From the NCBI GenBank assembly GCA_016716065.1, contig JADJXA010000008.1, positions 62,001 to 126,000 on the forward strand: a stretch of DNA of 64,000 nt, given 5' to 3'. How positions within the stretch are numbered: position 1 is the first letter of the stretch; every line of letters begins with the position of its first letter. This DNA is from Candidatus Leptovillus gracilis. GTDB lineage: Bacteria; Chloroflexota; Anaerolineae; Promineifilales; Promineifilaceae. Shown piece after piece: positions 9,366-19,520 of this stretch. A program made the translations under genes and the position numbers. Below the pieces are notes generated by a model that was not told where the DNA came from, did not search any database, and saw nothing but the letters and a program-made list of their open reading frames with translations.

Positions 9366-12074
9366 ATGAAATATTGGCTGCGCTGCATAATAATTTGCCT
9401 CTGTTTTTTTGTGTTCGTAACAAATAGGCCGTTGCATCTCTCCGCTGAGACAGATACTCCTGGGGTAGATTTATTCATTCTGATCGATCAATCACAGAGC
9501 ATGAGCGGCACTTTAACCGATCCACCTACAGATCCCCATAACCTGCGGATAGACACTGCTCGCTATTTAATTGATCAGCTAGGTTTTGATGCTTTGACTC
9601 ATTCTGAGCGGCTAAATAGAGTCTCTGTTATTGGATTTGGCACTTATGAACGCAGCCGAGTTATGGTTCCTTTGACCCCGGTTTCTGGTGAAACGATGGA
9701 ACAATCCGCAGAAATACGTGAAACAATAAAGCAAGCTGTTCTGCCTCAACAGCTTGGCTTTACAAGTATGACAGCAGCAATTGATTTGGCCGCATCTGAA
9801 TTGGAAAACGCAGCGAAGCTGGGCGAAAACCGCCCGGTTATCGTTTTCTTCATCACTGACGGTTCTCCTTATGATGAACGTGAATTAAGTTTGCGCGAAT
9901 ATTTTGCAGAAATTGATGAAAGTTACGTAAGGCTTCAAGAGCTAGCTTTTGATCAGGCAAGGATGTTTGCCATTGGGATTGACGTTGAAAACCGTTACTG
10001 GCCAAGTGCAAGCAATTACTGGGACAACATAGCTATAGGATCAAGCCGCGTTGAACAGGCAGATGAGATGAAAACAGAACTTGCTCAAATCCTGGCCAAC
10101 GAACTCGGTTATGCTAGTGATGCCTTATCAGCAGGCGAACTGTTTGTTGAACCATATCTAGATACGATTAGCTTTTCCATATTTCGCTACGGTGAAGCCT
10201 CGGTAGAGGTTTTCTACCCTGATATAGACGGTGTGTTACAACCCTACGATTTTGATCAAGCTGAAGTTCGCGCATCTGGGGACCGATATGACCTGGTTGT
10301 AATCAGAAATCCTAATCCAGGCAATTGGACGATTCAATCTCAACAAGAGGGTGAAAGAGTTGATATTATAAAGCAAATTAAATTTAGTAGTGTGCAGCTA
10401 GAGCCACCCTTACTCGAAATACCCCGCTATTTCCCAAAATATTTTCACTTTTCCTTGCCACAGGGACAAAAATTCTACGAACAATACCCTCTGATTTTTG
10501 AATTGGTCGTTACGCCACCTGGGGCCAATCAAGGACAAACTTTAAGATGTTGTATATTATCCGAGGATGGACAAGGCTTCCGGACGGTAGATCCTTACGT
10601 TCCTATATTTGCCGGTCAGCACCAGATTAGCATTAGCGCGGCCGCACAGTTAAGGGTGGATAATGAAGTTCAAGAAATCTTGATTTCCGAGGATCAGTTT
10701 TCTTTTCGGTCTTACGATGCCAAGTTAAGCCTGGAACCATCAGACCTATCATTTTCACAATACGAACCAGTTTCTAATATCCAGGCAATCTTTACCGATG
10801 AGCAGGGTCGCGCAATTATCGAGGACCCTTTGGAAGAGTTAGACATAATTGCTCGGATAAACCTATCTCCCAAATCTAGTCAAATGGTGCCAATGAATCG
10901 GGTGGAGAGTGGCATTTACCGGCTATCTCAACCTGTGACGCTTCCTGGTGACGAAACCAAATCGCTAGAAATAATTGGACTTGGCCAATCAGGAGAGGAA
11001 CTATTTAGCGCTGACAATGCCATAACGACTTTTCGTAACGTCCAACTACTAAAACCTGTTCCAGCTCTGCCGCCACAGGCAGGTTTTTCGTCTATTGCCG
11101 TTCAGTTGTTGGATGAAGCCGGTAGGCCAATTAACGATCGATTGGCCCGTACGCTTGATCTACAAGCTAGAATCGTGCCTCCACAAGGCCCCCCCCTGCC
11201 AATGGGTTTAACCTATGATCCCGACGAGTCTGCATTCGTGGCCAATGTACCTATTCCCACACAATTTGAAGGCCAACACTTTGTTGAGATCACTGCTCAA
11301 GCAAATGTGGCTGGCTTGAATGTTGAGGCTTTTAGTGACACTTTAACTTATATGGTGACAACAGATGTCCCTTACTATCGCATACTATCACCTGAGCCAG
11401 CAGTTTATCCGCTATATGAAGGCATAAATAAAGCAAATATGCCACTGGAAATTCAGTGGATTCGTAATGATTTACCAATTAATCCAGGTGATGTTTTTGT
11501 CGAGAATCCTGTCACATTAATAACTGCTACTGTACATGGACCTGATGGGTTTGTGTTACAAAATCTTGTTTTACAACCAATGAATCCCAATGATCTTAGC
11601 AGATGGAGAGTTGATTTAGATAATCTACGACAGGAGGGGATATATACTGCAACTTTTCACTTTAATGGGGCTACTCTTGTTTCTCAAGAACCATATATGC
11701 AGTTTGTTGATACACAGATCACATTTTATCGAGTTACAACGGGTTTGTGGCGCGGCATCATTAGTACTCGCAACACCTTAATTACCTTATTATTTATTGT
11801 CGTTGTAGCAGGTGGTATTACAGAATCCTTTCAGCGCTTATGGCCGCCATTTCCAAAAGGAATTTTAACAATTAGAGAACAGAATCCGGTAACAGGCGAT
11901 GAACGACAAATTGATACGATCAACCTATTTAAGCGCCGCGTAAAACGACGCACAGTCATATGGAAACCTGCTACTCCGGAGCTAAAAGCTCTCGGTATAG
12001 ACAAAGTAATAATTCACCCACGGCCATCTGGTGGTAATAAAAGAGTACCAGGCATTGATTTGGAATTTTTTTAG
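9366..12074 (+). CDS. Secreted, membrane-anchored von Willebrand factor A domain protein
   Basis: An N-terminal signal peptide (hydrophobic CIIICLCFFVFV, cleavage plausible near LSAET) is followed at residues 35-240 by a vWA domain with an intact MIDAS: DQSQS (D41, S43, S45), a threonine in GFTSMT (about 133) and FITDGS (D165). Residues about 300-790 look like several beta-sandwich domains. A transmembrane helix (ITLLFIVVVAGGI, about residues 800-818) leaves a basic cytoplasmic tail of about 80 residues. The metal-binding domain therefore faces outward and could bind a surface or extracellular ligand, with the tail contacting cytoplasmic partners. AAGGAG precedes the ATG. It is followed by the tubulin-like and kinase genes, suggesting that it is the sensor or anchor for them. 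Confidence 0.88.
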   Translation: MKYWLRCIIICLCFFVFVTNRPLHLSAETDTPGVDLFILIDQSQSMSGTLTDPPTDPHNLRIDTARYLIDQLGFDALTHSERLNRVSVIGFGTYERSRVMVPLTPVSGETMEQSAEIRETIKQAVLPQQLGFTSMTAAIDLAASELENAAKLGENRPVIVFFITDGSPYDERELSLREYFAEIDESYVRLQELAFDQARMFAIGIDVENRYWPSASNYWDNIAIGSSRVEQADEMKTELAQILANELGYASDALSAGELFVEPYLDTISFSIFRYGEASVEVFYPDIDGVLQPYDFDQAEVRASGDRYDLVVIRNPNPGNWTIQSQQEGERVDIIKQIKFSSVQLEPPLLEIPRYFPKYFHFSLPQGQKFYEQYPLIFELVVTPPGANQGQTLRCCILSEDGQGFRTVDPYVPIFAGQHQISISAAAQLRVDNEVQEILISEDQFSFRSYDAKLSLEPSDLSFSQYEPVSNIQAIFTDEQGRAIIEDPLEELDIIARINLSPKSSQMVPMNRVESGIYRLSQPVTLPGDETKSLEIIGLGQSGEELFSADNAITTFRNVQLLKPVPALPPQAGFSSIAVQLLDEAGRPINDRLARTLDLQARIVPPQGPPLPMGLTYDPDESAFVANVPIPTQFEGQHFVEITAQANVAGLNVEAFSDTLTYMVTTDVPYYRILSPEPAVYPLYEGINKANMPLEIQWIRNDLPINPGDVFVENPVTLITATVHGPDGFVLQNLVLQPMNPNDLSRWRVDLDNLRQEGIYTATFHFNGATLVSQEPYMQFVDTQITFYRVTTGLWRGIISTRNTLITLLFIVVVAGGITESFQRLWPPFPKGILTIREQNPVTGDERQIDTINLFKRRVKRRTVIWKPATPELKALGIDKVIIHPRPSGGNKRVPGIDLEFF

Positions 12075-12216
12075 CAAAGAGGGAAGTATTTTTCCCATGA
12101 GTTTTACCAGCCCTGGTCAAAAACGCTGGCCACGTGCCGTATCAGAGAAAGCATCTATCTATTGGGTGAAATACGAAGCGTAAGATGATGGTTTGCTCCG
12201 TTTAGGAGATGATAAG

Positions 12217-15200
12217 ATGAAACCAGAAAAAGAGATGTTTCCAAACAAAGTAACTCCGGCGTTGATCATTGGCCTTGGGGGGACCGGGCAATGGGTGTTA
12301 ACTAACTTAAAGAAAAACTTAATAGAATCTTATGGAGAAGTACCCAGGCAGGTTCAATTATTGGCTTTTGATACCACAACGGATGAGCCAGAAGTGGCAA
12401 AAGACAACCTTTCGCTTGAAGCTGTTCGAATTGGTGATTTCCGGTTAAAAAAACGAGAGGAATTTATCTACCTTAGCGGAAGTGTTAAAGAACTTTGCTT
12501 AAAGGCTAAAGCAAATTCATTTGGTTATGGTCATATTACCAGTTGGTTTCCAGTCAATCGTTATTTGGCCGAGCTAACTGATGACGATTTCAACCTGGCG
12601 CGTGGGGCAGGAACACGTCGTCCGTTTGGACGAATGGCTATTTTCTACAACTTGCAGGATATTGTTGGCAAGCTTGAGTTTGCATTGCGAGAGATCAAAG
12701 GCAGTATCGCGGAGAAAAGTACGGTTGAAATTTGCGTAGTTAGCTCTTTAGCCGGCGGTACTGGTTCGGGAATGTTTATTGATCTGGCCCATCTGTCCCG
12801 TGTTATTGCTCGGCGTATCGGCTTGCCTGAGATAGCTGTGCGCGGTTTTTTTATGCTTCACAATGCCTTCCAAACTGTGGCCGAGAGTCGTTCTACTCGT
12901 TTAAACACTTATGCTGCGTTATTAGAATTGGAACGATTCATGGTTCTATTTGGACATAATTACCCGATTGACTATACATCTGCCAACAATACAGTTTGGC
13001 AAACTGTCTCTAGTAGCAAATTGTTTGATAGTTGTTTTTTGGTTGATGCCGAACGCAATCGGCACACTCTCAGTCATTTACCTCCACACGAGACCCTATA
13101 TCCGGCCATTGCAGATTGTATTACGACGCTTCTCGATCCTGTATCGGGTGATAGTTATCAACAACATTATAAAAATGTCAACAACCGGGTAGCTACTACC
13201 CAGAAGCTCAAGCAAATGGCAATGTACAGTAGCTTTGGCACACAGACCTATATTTTACCCATAGTCAACATCGTCCGAGAGTTTGAACTGCGCTTTGCTA
13301 TAGAATTTTTGGACAGACATTTTGCTCCGGCATCTGCAGAGCCTGAAACGGGTTCCATGGCATCATTGCTGTATCCTGAAAGTACCGCGGGACAAGGAGC
13401 TTTATCTTTTCTAAAACAAAACCTGTCCCCTGGCGGTTTGCACAATACGTTTTTTGTGCAGGGTATGATTATGCATCTGGAGCGAAGCAATAATCCAACT
13501 TATGTGGATCAATTGGCGCTCAGTATTCATGAAGATTTACTTGATTTGTTGCGAACCAGCGGTGATGAAGGCGCTATGCTCAACTTTGCCCAACGCATAG
13601 ATCAGGCGTTACGACACCTAAATTTGGAAACAAGTGTTAGGAGAAGCGATGAACTGGAAGACTCGGCTGAGAACGCCGCCCGACGGATCCCCGAACAAAT
13701 ACGCTCCATTAAACGTAATTATCTGGGCGAAGTAGAACAAAATGGTGGAAGAGATGGTTTGTTACGTCATGCCTTGGTTAGCAGTGGGCAATTCAATGTG
13801 GAACAATTCCAAAAGCTTCTAACAGAAAAATTGACTCAAATACTAACAACGACCGAGTATGGTTATAGTCGTTTGGGATTTGCACGCGCTTTTGTAGATC
13901 ATCTTAATCAGATTTTTGAGGCAGTTCATAGACTGCTGGAAAATGTTCATAATAAGCGAAATCAAATTGGTCAAATGGCATTTGCCCGTGACGAGGTTCG
14001 AGTCATGGCGACGCAACTTGAAAAAACAAAAAACAGTGGCATTTTCCCCATGTTGGGCAGGCGAAATGCTATAGCTTCCCAAAGGGCCTACATAGCTGCC
14101 GAGCAAGAGCTAATCAATTTACAAGTTGCAGAGCAGGTCATTAATGAGTTGTTGAATCAGGCTAAGAGTCATCTAAATATAATCCAGCATGTAATGGATG
14201 AATTAAACCAATGGTTTGCGATTTGGGTGACAGGAGATCCTCTGAACAATGAACAGGGTGTGTTATCCCAAATGAAACTGGAACTTGCTCGTTGGCGGCA
14301 ATTTCGCCAGCAGCAAGAAGTTGGCAGCCAAGAGCCCAACGAGGTTCATTTACGTCATTATTTAACAAATCCCGAATATGAGGAAATGCTTTATCAGCAG
14401 CACTGTCAGGAACAATATGAAGCACTTCTAAACCGTTTTCAGTGGACGTGTTCTGGAGCCAAGGCTGGACTAGAAATTCGACTAAGATTAGATAATCGTC
14501 AGTTGAAAAGAACCCTGGATGGTCAAGCAACCCTCGATAACTCTGAACGGTTGCTCAGTGCTATCAAACCGTATTTCTTGTCAGTCAAACAGGAGAGTGT
14601 GATTAGCCGTCTCTCTGAGATGTATTCGCCAGAGACATTAGCAAATCATATATGGCAATACACTGGCACATTTATTGGTTTCCAGAAAGCACATCCGGCT
14701 GCAAGTGAGGTGGAGAAGCGGATATTTGTCAGTTTGAATCACAGCCAAAATGTTGATTATAAAAAAGAATTGGAGAAAAAGCTGAGAGACAAAGGGATGT
14801 CATCTGATAATGTGCAAGTTATCCCTGCTTATGACCCGCATAGATGTGTTGTCCTATCTACTACGGACATGATTGGAATAACGGCCGTTCCCACTATTCA
14901 GCAGGTAGAAGCAGAATATAACCGGCTGGACGCAGTGCGCCGGAGTGGTTTGCACATTTTCCCGGCTGAAGTAAATGCTGTTGCCTATGAAGCGCGACTA
15001 GGTGGGCCTGGATTGCAAAAAGAAGAAATCCGTCACTTTACAGCTCGGGTCAAGAGTTTGTTTGAAGATGAAGAGAAGTTGCGCTTGTTTGTACAGTCCC
15101 TTGCTACGGGAGTAATCCGTGAAGAGGATAGTCCAGAAATACGGCTGTACAAACAATATGTACTTCGTATTCAACCCCAAATCGATCAGCTGTCGGAAAT

Positions 15201-15822
15201 ACCGCTAGGGCGGTCTTGGCGTAGACCATCCTTGTTCGAGGCAATTTATAATTTCATTTACGCACGTCCTTTGCGCCCACCGCAAACTAAAGAGAAAATT
15301 GTTGCTTCGGTCAACGACCGTGCCAATGGTCAGGCTTATGCAACTTTATCCCAAATCAACGAAGCAGTTGAAGTGCGTGAAGCGTTAATTCGTTACGGCC
15401 TTGCTGACCTTGTTGATGAAATTTCGCGTTATGTTGCTAACAGTTATCATGAATTGCGCCCGAATCGTTTTGCTTTGGAAAGTCCTGTTGCGTTTTTACT
15501 AGTAAGAAACGTCAGAAAGTTACACACTATGAACCTGGAGCAATTAGTCCAAAGCACAATCATACCCTGGCTACTTGAGCAAGAGAAATATGAGGAACTT
15601 ATCCCTCGATCACATTACAAGGAAATTGCAGAAGGCATGGGACGCATAATCCTCAAACTAAATACCCCCGTGGATAGACCAGCGCGATTACAGCGACACT
15701 TACAGGAGTTCTCCAAAGCTATAAACAATCAACTGGATGTAAATGACCCAGAAGAACGTGATCTAGCCACTATTTTTGAAATAATGGTAGGTGATTATCG
15801 CCGCACCCTGGCAAGTAGGTAA
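12217..15822 (+). CDS. Large tubulin/FtsZ-like GTPase (Tubulin_2-type)
   Basis: Residues 15-30 (ALIIGLGGTGQWV) match the first nucleotide-binding loop of tubulin-like proteins. GGTGSG at about residues 180-185, preceded by VVSSLA, is the tubulin/FtsZ signature T4 loop that contacts GTP phosphates. The remaining ~900 residues are mostly helical and not assignable. At 1201 residues the protein is about three times FtsZ and resembles the large bacterial tubulin-like family seen near vWA genes. ATG at 12217 is chosen over an in-frame TTG at 12193 because TTAGGAG lies 8 bases before it. The stop is directly followed by the kinase ATG, so the two are coupled. It could assemble into filaments at the membrane; this is inference. 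Confidence 0.85.
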   Translation: MKPEKEMFPNKVTPALIIGLGGTGQWVLTNLKKNLIESYGEVPRQVQLLAFDTTTDEPEVAKDNLSLEAVRIGDFRLKKREEFIYLSGSVKELCLKAKANSFGYGHITSWFPVNRYLAELTDDDFNLARGAGTRRPFGRMAIFYNLQDIVGKLEFALREIKGSIAEKSTVEICVVSSLAGGTGSGMFIDLAHLSRVIARRIGLPEIAVRGFFMLHNAFQTVAESRSTRLNTYAALLELERFMVLFGHNYPIDYTSANNTVWQTVSSSKLFDSCFLVDAERNRHTLSHLPPHETLYPAIADCITTLLDPVSGDSYQQHYKNVNNRVATTQKLKQMAMYSSFGTQTYILPIVNIVREFELRFAIEFLDRHFAPASAEPETGSMASLLYPESTAGQGALSFLKQNLSPGGLHNTFFVQGMIMHLERSNNPTYVDQLALSIHEDLLDLLRTSGDEGAMLNFAQRIDQALRHLNLETSVRRSDELEDSAENAARRIPEQIRSIKRNYLGEVEQNGGRDGLLRHALVSSGQFNVEQFQKLLTEKLTQILTTTEYGYSRLGFARAFVDHLNQIFEAVHRLLENVHNKRNQIGQMAFARDEVRVMATQLEKTKNSGIFPMLGRRNAIASQRAYIAAEQELINLQVAEQVINELLNQAKSHLNIIQHVMDELNQWFAIWVTGDPLNNEQGVLSQMKLELARWRQFRQQQEVGSQEPNEVHLRHYLTNPEYEEMLYQQHCQEQYEALLNRFQWTCSGAKAGLEIRLRLDNRQLKRTLDGQATLDNSERLLSAIKPYFLSVKQESVISRLSEMYSPETLANHIWQYTGTFIGFQKAHPAASEVEKRIFVSLNHSQNVDYKKELEKKLRDKGMSSDNVQVIPAYDPHRCVVLSTTDMIGITAVPTIQQVEAEYNRLDAVRRSGLHIFPAEVNAVAYEARLGGPGLQKEEIRHFTARVKSLFEDEEKLRLFVQSLATGVIREEDSPEIRLYKQYVLRIQPQIDQLSEIPLGRSWRRPSLFEAIYNFIYARPLRPPQTKEKIVASVNDRANGQAYATLSQINEAVEVREALIRYGLADLVDEISRYVANSYHELRPNRFALESPVAFLLVRNVRKLHTMNLEQLVQSTIIPWLLEQEKYEELIPRSHYKEIAEGMGRIILKLNTPVDRPARLQRHLQEFSKAINNQLDVNDPEERDLATIFEIMVGDYRRTLASR

Positions 15823-18039
15823 ATGATGGACAAGTTTGAATTTCCCGAAGGGGTATTTATTTCAGAACAGTTTCTGGGACGCGGTAGCTACGGTGAGGTG
15901 TGGAAGGTCAAATCCAGGTCGGGTGTCTTGACTCGCGCTGTCAAGATTGTAGCTAAGGAAGACTTGCCCATACTGCAAAAGGAAAAAGCTACATTAACTC
16001 ATCTAGCTCGTGCAGATCGTGACAATATGATCGTTCGTGCCTATAGCATTAGCTCTATAGCCGACGGTCGCTACGTTTTGCTCATGGATTTTGTAGGCAG
16101 TGATCCTTTATCCGATCTGGTAGATGATCTAAATAAGAGAGATCTGCAAGCTAAACCCTGGCAGGCACAAGATGAATATGAAAGAGTACGGATTGCAGCG
16201 CAAATCACCCGCGTTCTGAACACAGCCTATCTGGCCCAAATTGCTTTAACTGACATTAAGCTGGCCAATTTTTTCTATGATAAGGCTCAACCAAACCTTA
16301 TCCAGGTTATTGATTGGAATGTGGTAGATGACGAAAACCCAAGACAGGGATTCTATCAATACACTCTACCACGACTAGCTTCAATTCTGCATCAAGTCTT
16401 TACAGGCCACTCCCTGGAAAGCCAGCCTGGCACGATTGACCATTCTAAACTGGGAAGAACAATAGAAGATGAAGAGCAGTCTATATGGGACTTGTTGACT
16501 TATGAAACGCGAACTATTTTGTATGAAATGGCGTTCGGTCACATTAAGGGAAAAAACCCAGCTTTAGAATTATGGAAACGGTGGGGACAGCAAGAACGAT
16601 TCTGGCAGCGATTGCTTACCGCACCAACCGAAACACCAGAAGAAAAGCAGAAGTGGTGGTTCAATGAATGGAAGTACGTCAAAGGCCTGGGTGAAGAGAT
16701 TGCACCAACGCCTCAACGCTTAAATAGATGCGAGGGTCTGCTGCTGTTAGATGAATGGCCCAGACCAGAAGAGGTCAAGACATTAGGTTTACCAGTACGA
16801 TCTGAATGGGAAGATCAAAAAGTTGCGCTAACTTTACAGCAGGTGGATGAACTATTGGAAAGGCAAGAGTTTCGCCCTGTTGAAATAGATTTACTCACAA
16901 CAAGGCGCCGGCCTGAAGCAGCTTTGCGCTTTCAGCTTCGTTCTACTCAACTACAGTTTTACGAATTTGCTCATAACCATGCGCTTCCCATTAAACCGTT
17001 GCAACAGTTTCGGGATGTAGACAAAGCGATACAGCAAGGTCTATATAACCGTGCGGCACAGTTATTAGAAGAAGACAGATTACCTAAAGTAATTCTCTTG
17101 AGTTGGCGAAATCTAAACAGCTTAAACACACTCCTGGATAAGCATTTGGAATTGTTATCTGCCCGTATTCGTGGACATGCCCAAACCCTTTTGCTCGAAG
17201 ACCTCCTGGTTAAATACAGTCAACAACAAAGAAGCGATTGGAAAGAAACCATTGATGAGCACCTAGACAAACTTGATCATGCTTTTTTTGAGATAATTAA
17301 TGCTGGACAGAAACTTCAAGAGTATGTTGACCCTTATTATAAACAGCACATCGAGTGGTGGGAAAGAGACATTCAGCAAAAATACAAGTTCGCCAGTCTA
17401 GCTGTGAGATTTTACCACTTGGTAAAGGAAGATAGATTCAGGGAGGCTGTTCAAAATCTTGAAGAATTGAATCACTCAATATCATCTGTTGAGCAAGAAC
17501 ATGTATGGTCTTGTCTGGATGATATGCTTCATAATGCTCCTGCTTTGGCAAGCCTGAAATCAACAGGGCAAAAAGTCTCCCGAACTGCCGAAGAGATAGC
17601 GGAAATAGCAGATAGTCAACTGTTAAAGATAAATGCAACTATAGCTGACAATAAGCGATTGTCGGACGAGGTAAGAGACTCCTTGTGGGAAGGGGCAAGG
17701 ATCGCAACAGAGCTTGTTCGGAAAACAGCTATAAATAGCAAGGGAACCATAGAAAACGAGACAGCAGATGAAGTAAAGACTATCAAAATAACTGCACGCG
17801 AAGGTGAGAAAAAAGTTGGTGATGCTGTTGACGAAGGCATGGAAACTCTCAATAAGGCTATAGAGAAGAGCAAGACAGTTGTTATTACCGCTACCCAAAA
17901 CGGACAAGCCATGATTACCGCAACCGCTAATGGGGGGGTAGAAACGGTCAACACAGCCATAACGACAGGTGCAGCGGCCGTTGCTACTGCTGCTCAGGAC
18001 GGACAAGCCAAGATTTCCTCGGCCGTTGATGGAGAGTAG
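15823..18039 (+). CDS. Serine/threonine protein kinase-like protein, N-terminal half of a split receptor
   Basis: Residues 13-260 form a eukaryotic-type kinase domain: glycine loop LGRGSYGEV (18-26), VAIK-type lysine K41 in RAVKIV, and catalytic segment LTDIKLANF (D144, K146, N149), where HRD has become LTD. A DWN motif (about 164) replaces DFG. Catalytic D, K, N and the metal-binding D are all present, so activity is plausible. Residues about 330-690 are helical. The last 34 residues are one unit of the 99-base repeat array, then TAG at 18037. The array continues one frame over in the next gene. Arithmetic shows that a single base is missing, so the two reading frames were, or still are, one gene of about 1540 codons. 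Confidence 0.85.
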   Translation: MMDKFEFPEGVFISEQFLGRGSYGEVWKVKSRSGVLTRAVKIVAKEDLPILQKEKATLTHLARADRDNMIVRAYSISSIADGRYVLLMDFVGSDPLSDLVDDLNKRDLQAKPWQAQDEYERVRIAAQITRVLNTAYLAQIALTDIKLANFFYDKAQPNLIQVIDWNVVDDENPRQGFYQYTLPRLASILHQVFTGHSLESQPGTIDHSKLGRTIEDEEQSIWDLLTYETRTILYEMAFGHIKGKNPALELWKRWGQQERFWQRLLTAPTETPEEKQKWWFNEWKYVKGLGEEIAPTPQRLNRCEGLLLLDEWPRPEEVKTLGLPVRSEWEDQKVALTLQQVDELLERQEFRPVEIDLLTTRRRPEAALRFQLRSTQLQFYEFAHNHALPIKPLQQFRDVDKAIQQGLYNRAAQLLEEDRLPKVILLSWRNLNSLNTLLDKHLELLSARIRGHAQTLLLEDLLVKYSQQQRSDWKETIDEHLDKLDHAFFEIINAGQKLQEYVDPYYKQHIEWWERDIQQKYKFASLAVRFYHLVKEDRFREAVQNLEELNHSISSVEQEHVWSCLDDMLHNAPALASLKSTGQKVSRTAEEIAEIADSQLLKINATIADNKRLSDEVRDSLWEGARIATELVRKTAINSKGTIENETADEVKTIKITAREGEKKVGDAVDEGMETLNKAIEKSKTVVITATQNGQAMITATANGGVETVNTAITTGAAAVATAAQDGQAKISSAVDGE

Positions 18040-19520
18040 CAACGGTGAACATAGCCATAACGACAGGTGCAGCGGCCGTTGCTACTGCTGCTCAGGACGG
18101 ACAAGCCAAGATTTCCTCGGCCGTTGATGGAGGGGTAGCAACGGTCAACACAGCCATAACGACAGGTGCAGCGGCCGTTGCTACTGCTGCTCAGGACGGA
18201 CAAGCCAAGATTTCCTCGGCCGTTGATGGAGGGGTAGAAAATGTCAACACAGCCATAACGACAGGTGCAGCGGCCGTTGCTACTGCTGCTCAAGCCGGAC
18301 AAGCCAAGATTACCGCGGCCGTTGATGGAGGGGTAGCAACTGTTAATACCGCCATAACGACAGGTGAAACGGCCGTTGCTACTGCTGCTCAGGACGGACA
18401 AGCCAAGATTTCCTCGGCCGTTGATGGAGGGGTAGCAACGGTCAACACAGCCATAACGACAGGTGCAGCGGCCGTTGCTACTGCTGCTCAGGACGGACAA
18501 GCCAAGATTTCCTCGGCCGTTGATGGAGGGGTAGAAACGGTCAACACAGCCATAACGACAGGTGCAGCGGCCGTTGCTACTGCTGCTCAGGACGGACAAG
18601 CCAAGATTTCCTCGGCCGTTGATGGAGGGGTAGAAACGGTCAACACAGCCATAACGACAGGTGCAGCGGCCGTTGCTACTGCTGCTCAGGACGGACAAGC
18701 CAAGATTTCCTCGGCCGTTGATGGAGGGGTAGAAAATGTCAACACAGCCATAACGACAGGTGCAGCAGCCGTTGCTACTGCTGCTCAGGACGGACAAGCC
18801 AAGATTTCCTCGGCCGTTGATGGAGGGGTAGAAACGGTCAACACAGCCATAACGACAGGTGCAGCGGCCGTTGCTACTGCTGCTCAGGACGGACAAGCCA
18901 AGATTTCCTCGGCCGTTGATGGAGGGGTAGCAACGGTCAACACAGCCATAACGACAGGTGCAGCGGCCGTTGCTACTGCTGCTCAGGACGGACAAGCCAA
19001 GATTTCCTCGGCCGTTGATGGAGGGGTAGCAACGGTCAACACAGCCATAACGACAGGTGCAGCGGCCGTTGCTACTGCTGCTCAGGACGGACAAGCCAAG
19101 ATTTCCTCGGCCGTTGATGGAGGGGTAGCAACGGTCAACACAGCCATAACGACAGGTGCAGCGGCCGTTGCTACTGCTGCTCAGGACGGACAAGCCAAGA
19201 TTTCCTCGGCCGTTGATGGAGGGGTAGAAACGGTCAACACAGCCATAACGACAGGTGAAACGGCCGTTGCTACTGCTGCTCAGGACGGACAAGCCAAGAT
19301 TTCCTCGGCCGTTGATGGAGGGGTAGAAACGGTCAACACAGCCATAACGACAGGTGCAGCGGCCGTTGCTACTGCTGCTCAGGACGGACAAGCCAAGATT
19401 TCCTCGGCCGTTGATGGAGGGGTAGAAACGGTCAACACAGCCATAACGACAGGTGAAACGGCCGTTGCTACTGCTGCTCAGGACGGACAAGCCAAGATTT
19501 CCTCGGCCGTTGATGGAGGG
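17938..19520 (+). repeat. Tandem array: 16 units of 99 bases, 33-residue hendecad repeat
   Basis: Units start with GTAG(A/C)AACGGTCAACACAG and are almost identical. The span from the first unit start (17938) to the start of the trailing partial unit (19521) is 1583 bases, exactly 16 x 99 minus 1. Each 33-residue unit is three 11-residue sub-repeats: GVETVNTAITT, GAAAVATAAQD and GQAKISSAVDG, with G at position 1, V/I at 5 and A at 8. This is the hendecad pattern expected for a right-handed coiled coil. Nearly every unit holds two CGGCCGTT sites. Only the third and fourth units carry several substitutions, so the array looks recently homogenised. The long open frame on the opposite strand here is a by-product of the repeat. 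Confidence 0.97.
18031..18050 (+). other. Frameshift junction within repeat unit 1/2 that makes a stop and a restart
   Basis: Where other units read GGAGGGGTAGCAACGGTCAA, this one reads GGAGAGTAGCAACGGTGAA. One base is missing (creating TAG at 18037) and a C-to-G change creates GTG at 18045 in the new frame. GGAGAG then lies 8 bases before the GTG, a usable ribosome site. Confidence 0.85.

Noticed and set aside
17938..19520. CRISPR array
   Set aside because: The repeats are contiguous 99-base units without unique spacers and are in a coding frame; no cas genes are present.
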